A stretch of DNA of 34,214 bases, taken from contig SHVW01000018.1 in NCBI GenBank assembly GCA_009694085.1, positions 1 through 34,214 of the forward strand, written 5' to 3'. Below the pieces are notes generated by a model. It did not search any database, was not told the DNA's origin, and saw nothing but the letters and a program-made list of their open reading frames with translations. The translations under genes and the position numbers were made by a program. The stretch comes from Alphaproteobacteria bacterium (GTDB lineage Bacteria; Pseudomonadota; Alphaproteobacteria; SHVW01). Below, one piece after another: positions 32,380 through 34,214 of the stretch (its first letter is position 1; each line of letters begins with the position of its first letter).

Positions 32380-32387
32380 GGGCGAAC

Positions 32388-32783
32388 ATGATTCCAGTCG
32401 CATACGATCAGTTGACGGTCCTCGTCGTCGAGGACGAGGAGCATACCCGCGTGATCATCAAGGCGCTGCTGCGCCAGATCGGCGTGCACTCGATCGTCGT
32501 GGCAGCCAACGGCAAGGAAGGCTTGAACGAGGTGCTGCGCACGCGCCCGCACATCGTGCTGTGCGACGTTCACATGGAGCCGGTCAACGGCCTGATGTTT
32601 CTGAAGACGCTGCGAGCGGTGAAGATGGAAGCCTTGAGGAACACGCCGGTGATCTTCCTGACCGCCGATGCCCAGAAAGACACCGTGATGTTCGCGCGCG
32701 AACACAAGGTGGACGGCTATCTGGTCAAGCCCGTGGCTCTCAGCGAGCTCAAGGCCAAAATCGATCACGTCATGAAGAGGTAG
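32388..32783 (+). CDS. single-domain CheY-like response regulator
   Basis: 131 residues from ATG 32388 with AGGGGCGAAC just before it; the track's longer ORF from 31845 reads through another frame of the kinase gene. It begins MIPVAYDQLTVLVVEDEEHTRVIIKALLRQIG, with the acidic pair EDE. The phospho-Asp is in HIVLCDVHMEPVNG, the Thr in VIFLTADAQ and the Lys in DGYLVKPVA. There is no output domain, so it works by protein contact or as a phosphorelay shuttle. It is 8 bp downstream of the broken hybrid kinase and probably co-transcribed. All receiver catalytic residues are intact, unlike those of its kinase. Confidence 0.93.
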   Translation: MIPVAYDQLTVLVVEDEEHTRVIIKALLRQIGVHSIVVAANGKEGLNEVLRTRPHIVLCDVHMEPVNGLMFLKTLRAVKMEALRNTPVIFLTADAQKDTVMFAREHKVDGYLVKPVALSELKAKIDHVMKR

Positions 32784-32805
32784 CGGGCTCACTTCTCCCG
32801 ACGCA

Positions 32806-32834
32806 TTGACAGGCCCACCGCCAGCCCCTAAACC
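32806..32834 (+). promoter_or_regulatory. candidate promoter of the epimerase/GtrA genes
   Basis: TTGACA (32806-32811) is followed after exactly 17 nt by TAAACC (32829-32834). It lies between the regulator stop and the epimerase start, leaving a very short leader. The -35 is perfect but the -10 is weak. Confidence 0.35.
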
Positions 32835-32851
32835 CCGAGCGGTTCTGCAGA

Positions 32852-33931
32852 ATGGATGCAACGATGCGGGTTCTGGTCAGCGGCGGCGCCGGTTTCGTCG
32901 GGTCGAACCTGGCGCTCGCCTGGAAGCGCGACAGGGCCGACGATACCGTTACCGCACTCGACAATCTGCGCCGTCGCGGCAGCGAATTGGCACTTACCCG
33001 CCTGATCGCGGGCGGCGTGGCGTTCTGCCACGGCGACATCCGGCTGGCCGGCGATCTGGCCGATACCGGCAAGTTCGATCTGCTGATCGAATGCTCGGCC
33101 GAACCGTCGGTGCAGGCGGGGTACGACGGCGCGCCGGCCTATGTGGTCGATACCAATTTGACCGGCACGATCAACTGCCTCAACGAGGCGCGCAAACATG
33201 GCGCCGCCGTGATTTTCCTGTCCACCAGCCGGGTTTATCCGATCGCCCGCCTGGCTGCCTTGCCGCTGGCGCCACGCGGCCAGCGACTGACCTTGGCGCC
33301 CGATGCCGGCGGACCGGGCTGGTCGGCCCAGGGCGTCGCCGAGGATTTCCCGCTCGATGGTGCACGCTCGCTCTATGGCGCGACCAAACTCGCCTCCGAG
33401 TTGATCATCGAGGAATACCGCGCCATGTACGGCTTGAAGGTCGTGATCGACCGCTGCGGCGTGATCGCGGGGCCCTGGCAGATGGGCAAGGTCGATCAAG
33501 GTTTCGTCGTGCTGTGGGCGGCGCGCCATCTCTATGGCGGTGCGCTCGCCTATATCGGCTATGGCGGCCATGGCCATCAAGTGCGCGACGTGTTGCATAT
33601 CGGCGATCTCTACGATCTCGTGCGCATCCAGGCCGGCGATCCGGCCGCCTTCGGTGCCGGCGTCTTCAATGTCGGCGGCGGCGCGGCGGTCAGCACATCG
33701 CTGGCCGAGTTGACCGAGCTATGCCGGACGGCGACCGGTCGACGCATCGCGATTGCAACCGAGCCCGCTACGCGCGCTGCCGACATACCGTTCTATGTCA
33801 GCGATCACCGCAGGATTACGGCTGCCACGGGCTGGCGGCCCCAACGCGACATGACCCGCATCGTTGGCGACGTGGTGGATTGGCTGAATGCCAATCGTGC
33901 CGTCCTCGAACCGATTCTGGGGGCGCCTTGA
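32852..33931 (+). CDS. extended SDR, CDP-paratose/tyvelose 2-epimerase-like NAD-dependent epimerase
   Basis: The protein has 359 residues from ATG 32852; ATG 32864 (MRVLVSGGAGFVGSN), with GGA 7 nt upstream, is an alternative giving 355. The NAD loop is SGGAGFVGSNLAL. ALDNLRRRGSELALTRL and FDLLIECSAEPSVQAGYDGAPAYVVDTNL strongly recall RfbE-type CDP-paratose 2-epimerases. The active site is in ARSLYGATKLASELI (YxxxK). RCGVIAGPWQMGKVDQGF and HQVRDVLHIGDLYDL are also RfbE-like. Such enzymes invert C2 through NAD-linked oxidation at C2. No CDP-hexose genes are visible here, so the actual nucleotide sugar is uncertain. It ends in a TTGA overlap with the GtrA gene. Confidence 0.88.
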   Translation: MDATMRVLVSGGAGFVGSNLALAWKRDRADDTVTALDNLRRRGSELALTRLIAGGVAFCHGDIRLAGDLADTGKFDLLIECSAEPSVQAGYDGAPAYVVDTNLTGTINCLNEARKHGAAVIFLSTSRVYPIARLAALPLAPRGQRLTLAPDAGGPGWSAQGVAEDFPLDGARSLYGATKLASELIIEEYRAMYGLKVVIDRCGVIAGPWQMGKVDQGFVVLWAARHLYGGALAYIGYGGHGHQVRDVLHIGDLYDLVRIQAGDPAAFGAGVFNVGGGAAVSTSLAELTELCRTATGRRIAIATEPATRAADIPFYVSDHRRITAATGWRPQRDMTRIVGDVVDWLNANRAVLEPILGAP

Positions 33932-34214
33932 TCCTCGCCCAATTCGGTTTCTATCTCGTCGTCGGCGGTCTCAGCTTTTTCGTCGATATCGGCGCCTTCA
34001 TGGGATTGCGCGCGGTTGGGATGCCGCTCTATCTCGCCTCCATCGCAAATTTCGTACTCGCCACCATCGCCAATTACTTCCTATCCTATGTCCTCGCCTT
34101 CAAACGCGGCCGCTTCGCGCGCGGCTCCGAAATTGCGCGCCTGTTCGCCGTCGCGGGAGTTGGGCTTGCGCTAAACACCGGCTTCGTCTGGCTGTTCCTG
34201 CGCTCCGATTTATT
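33928..34214 (+). CDS. GtrA-family membrane protein, N-terminal part (cut by window edge)
   Basis: This ORF is not in the track because it leaves the window. It starts at TTG 33928 in a TTGA overlap with the epimerase stop, with GGGGG 5 nt upstream. About 95 residues are visible: LILAQFGFYLVVGGLSFFVDIGAFMGLRAVG, then ASIANFVLATIANYFLSYVLAFKRGR, then LFAVAGVGLALNTGFVWLFL. These are three of the four helices of the GtrA/DPMS family, with the typical NY-x-LS and F-K/R pattern after helix two. Such proteins are thought to help flip or handle polyprenyl-phosphate-linked sugars in the inner membrane. It suggests that a lipid-linked sugar pathway continues to the right. Confidence 0.88.
   Translation, partial: MILAQFGFYLVVGGLSFFVDIGAFMGLRAVGMPLYLASIANFVLATIANYFLSYVLAFKRGRFARGSEIARLFAVAGVGLALNTGFVWLFLRSDL

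Noticed and set aside
31845-32387. N-terminal extension of the response regulator to 312 residues
   Set aside because: It runs over the REC-HPt coding region in another frame; ATG 32388 has a good ribosome site and a standard receiver start.

Overview
The window looks like chromosome from a GC-rich alphaproteobacterium, perhaps Rhodospirillales-like. This rests on composition, compact gene packing and protein style; there is no rRNA or other taxonomic marker. It holds a surface-polysaccharide / unusual-sugar locus. I see no tRNA, rRNA, CRISPR array or intact insertion sequence.

Region 1 (1-28234, all minus strand, so read right to left) behaves like one very long operon. It opens with rfbC-rfbB-rfbD-rfbA (dTDP-L-rhamnose), then a small Tat-signal ankyrin protein, then the wzm/wzt ABC exporter pair. 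Next come a stand-alone sulfotransferase, a 1159-residue sulfotransferase + coiled coil + GT2 + GT2 fusion and a GT4 glycosyltransferase. A nonulosonic-acid-type set follows: NeuB-like synthase, AsnB, WbpG/PseA-type N-acetyl sugar amidotransferase, zinc-ribbon methyltransferase, WecD-like acetyltransferase, Gfo/Idh oxidoreductase, DegT aminotransferase, SDR epimerase, SpsF-like cytidylyltransferase, a conserved 121-residue protein and a methyltransferase. The run ends with a second AsnB-like protein that has lost its glutaminase residues, two tandem TPR-methyltransferase paralogues, and a second Gfo/Idh protein cut by the window edge. Many junctions are 4-nt ATGA/GTGA/TTGA overlaps. The genes fit synthesis, modification (amidation or amidination, methylation, acetylation, sulfation), assembly and ABC export of a rhamnose- and nonulosonate-containing glycan. 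The exact sugar cannot be read from sequence.

Region 2 (28235-28570) is the divergent intergenic region. It carries a candidate 145-bp MITE: 17-bp terminal inverted repeats (15/17 matching) bordered by perfect 10-bp direct repeats. The MITE sits in the loop of an older 12-bp dyad. Candidate promoters point both ways.

Region 3 (28571-32783, plus strand) is a hybrid sensor histidine kinase with several lesions: Arg replaces the phospho-accepting His, a one-base frameshift lies in a G tract of the ATPase domain, and the sensor domain looks shortened. Its REC and HPt domains keep their phospho-sites. A CheY-like single-domain regulator follows.

Region 4 (32852-34214, plus strand) starts another sugar locus, with a CDP-paratose/tyvelose 2-epimerase-like SDR and a GtrA-family membrane protein truncated by the window end.
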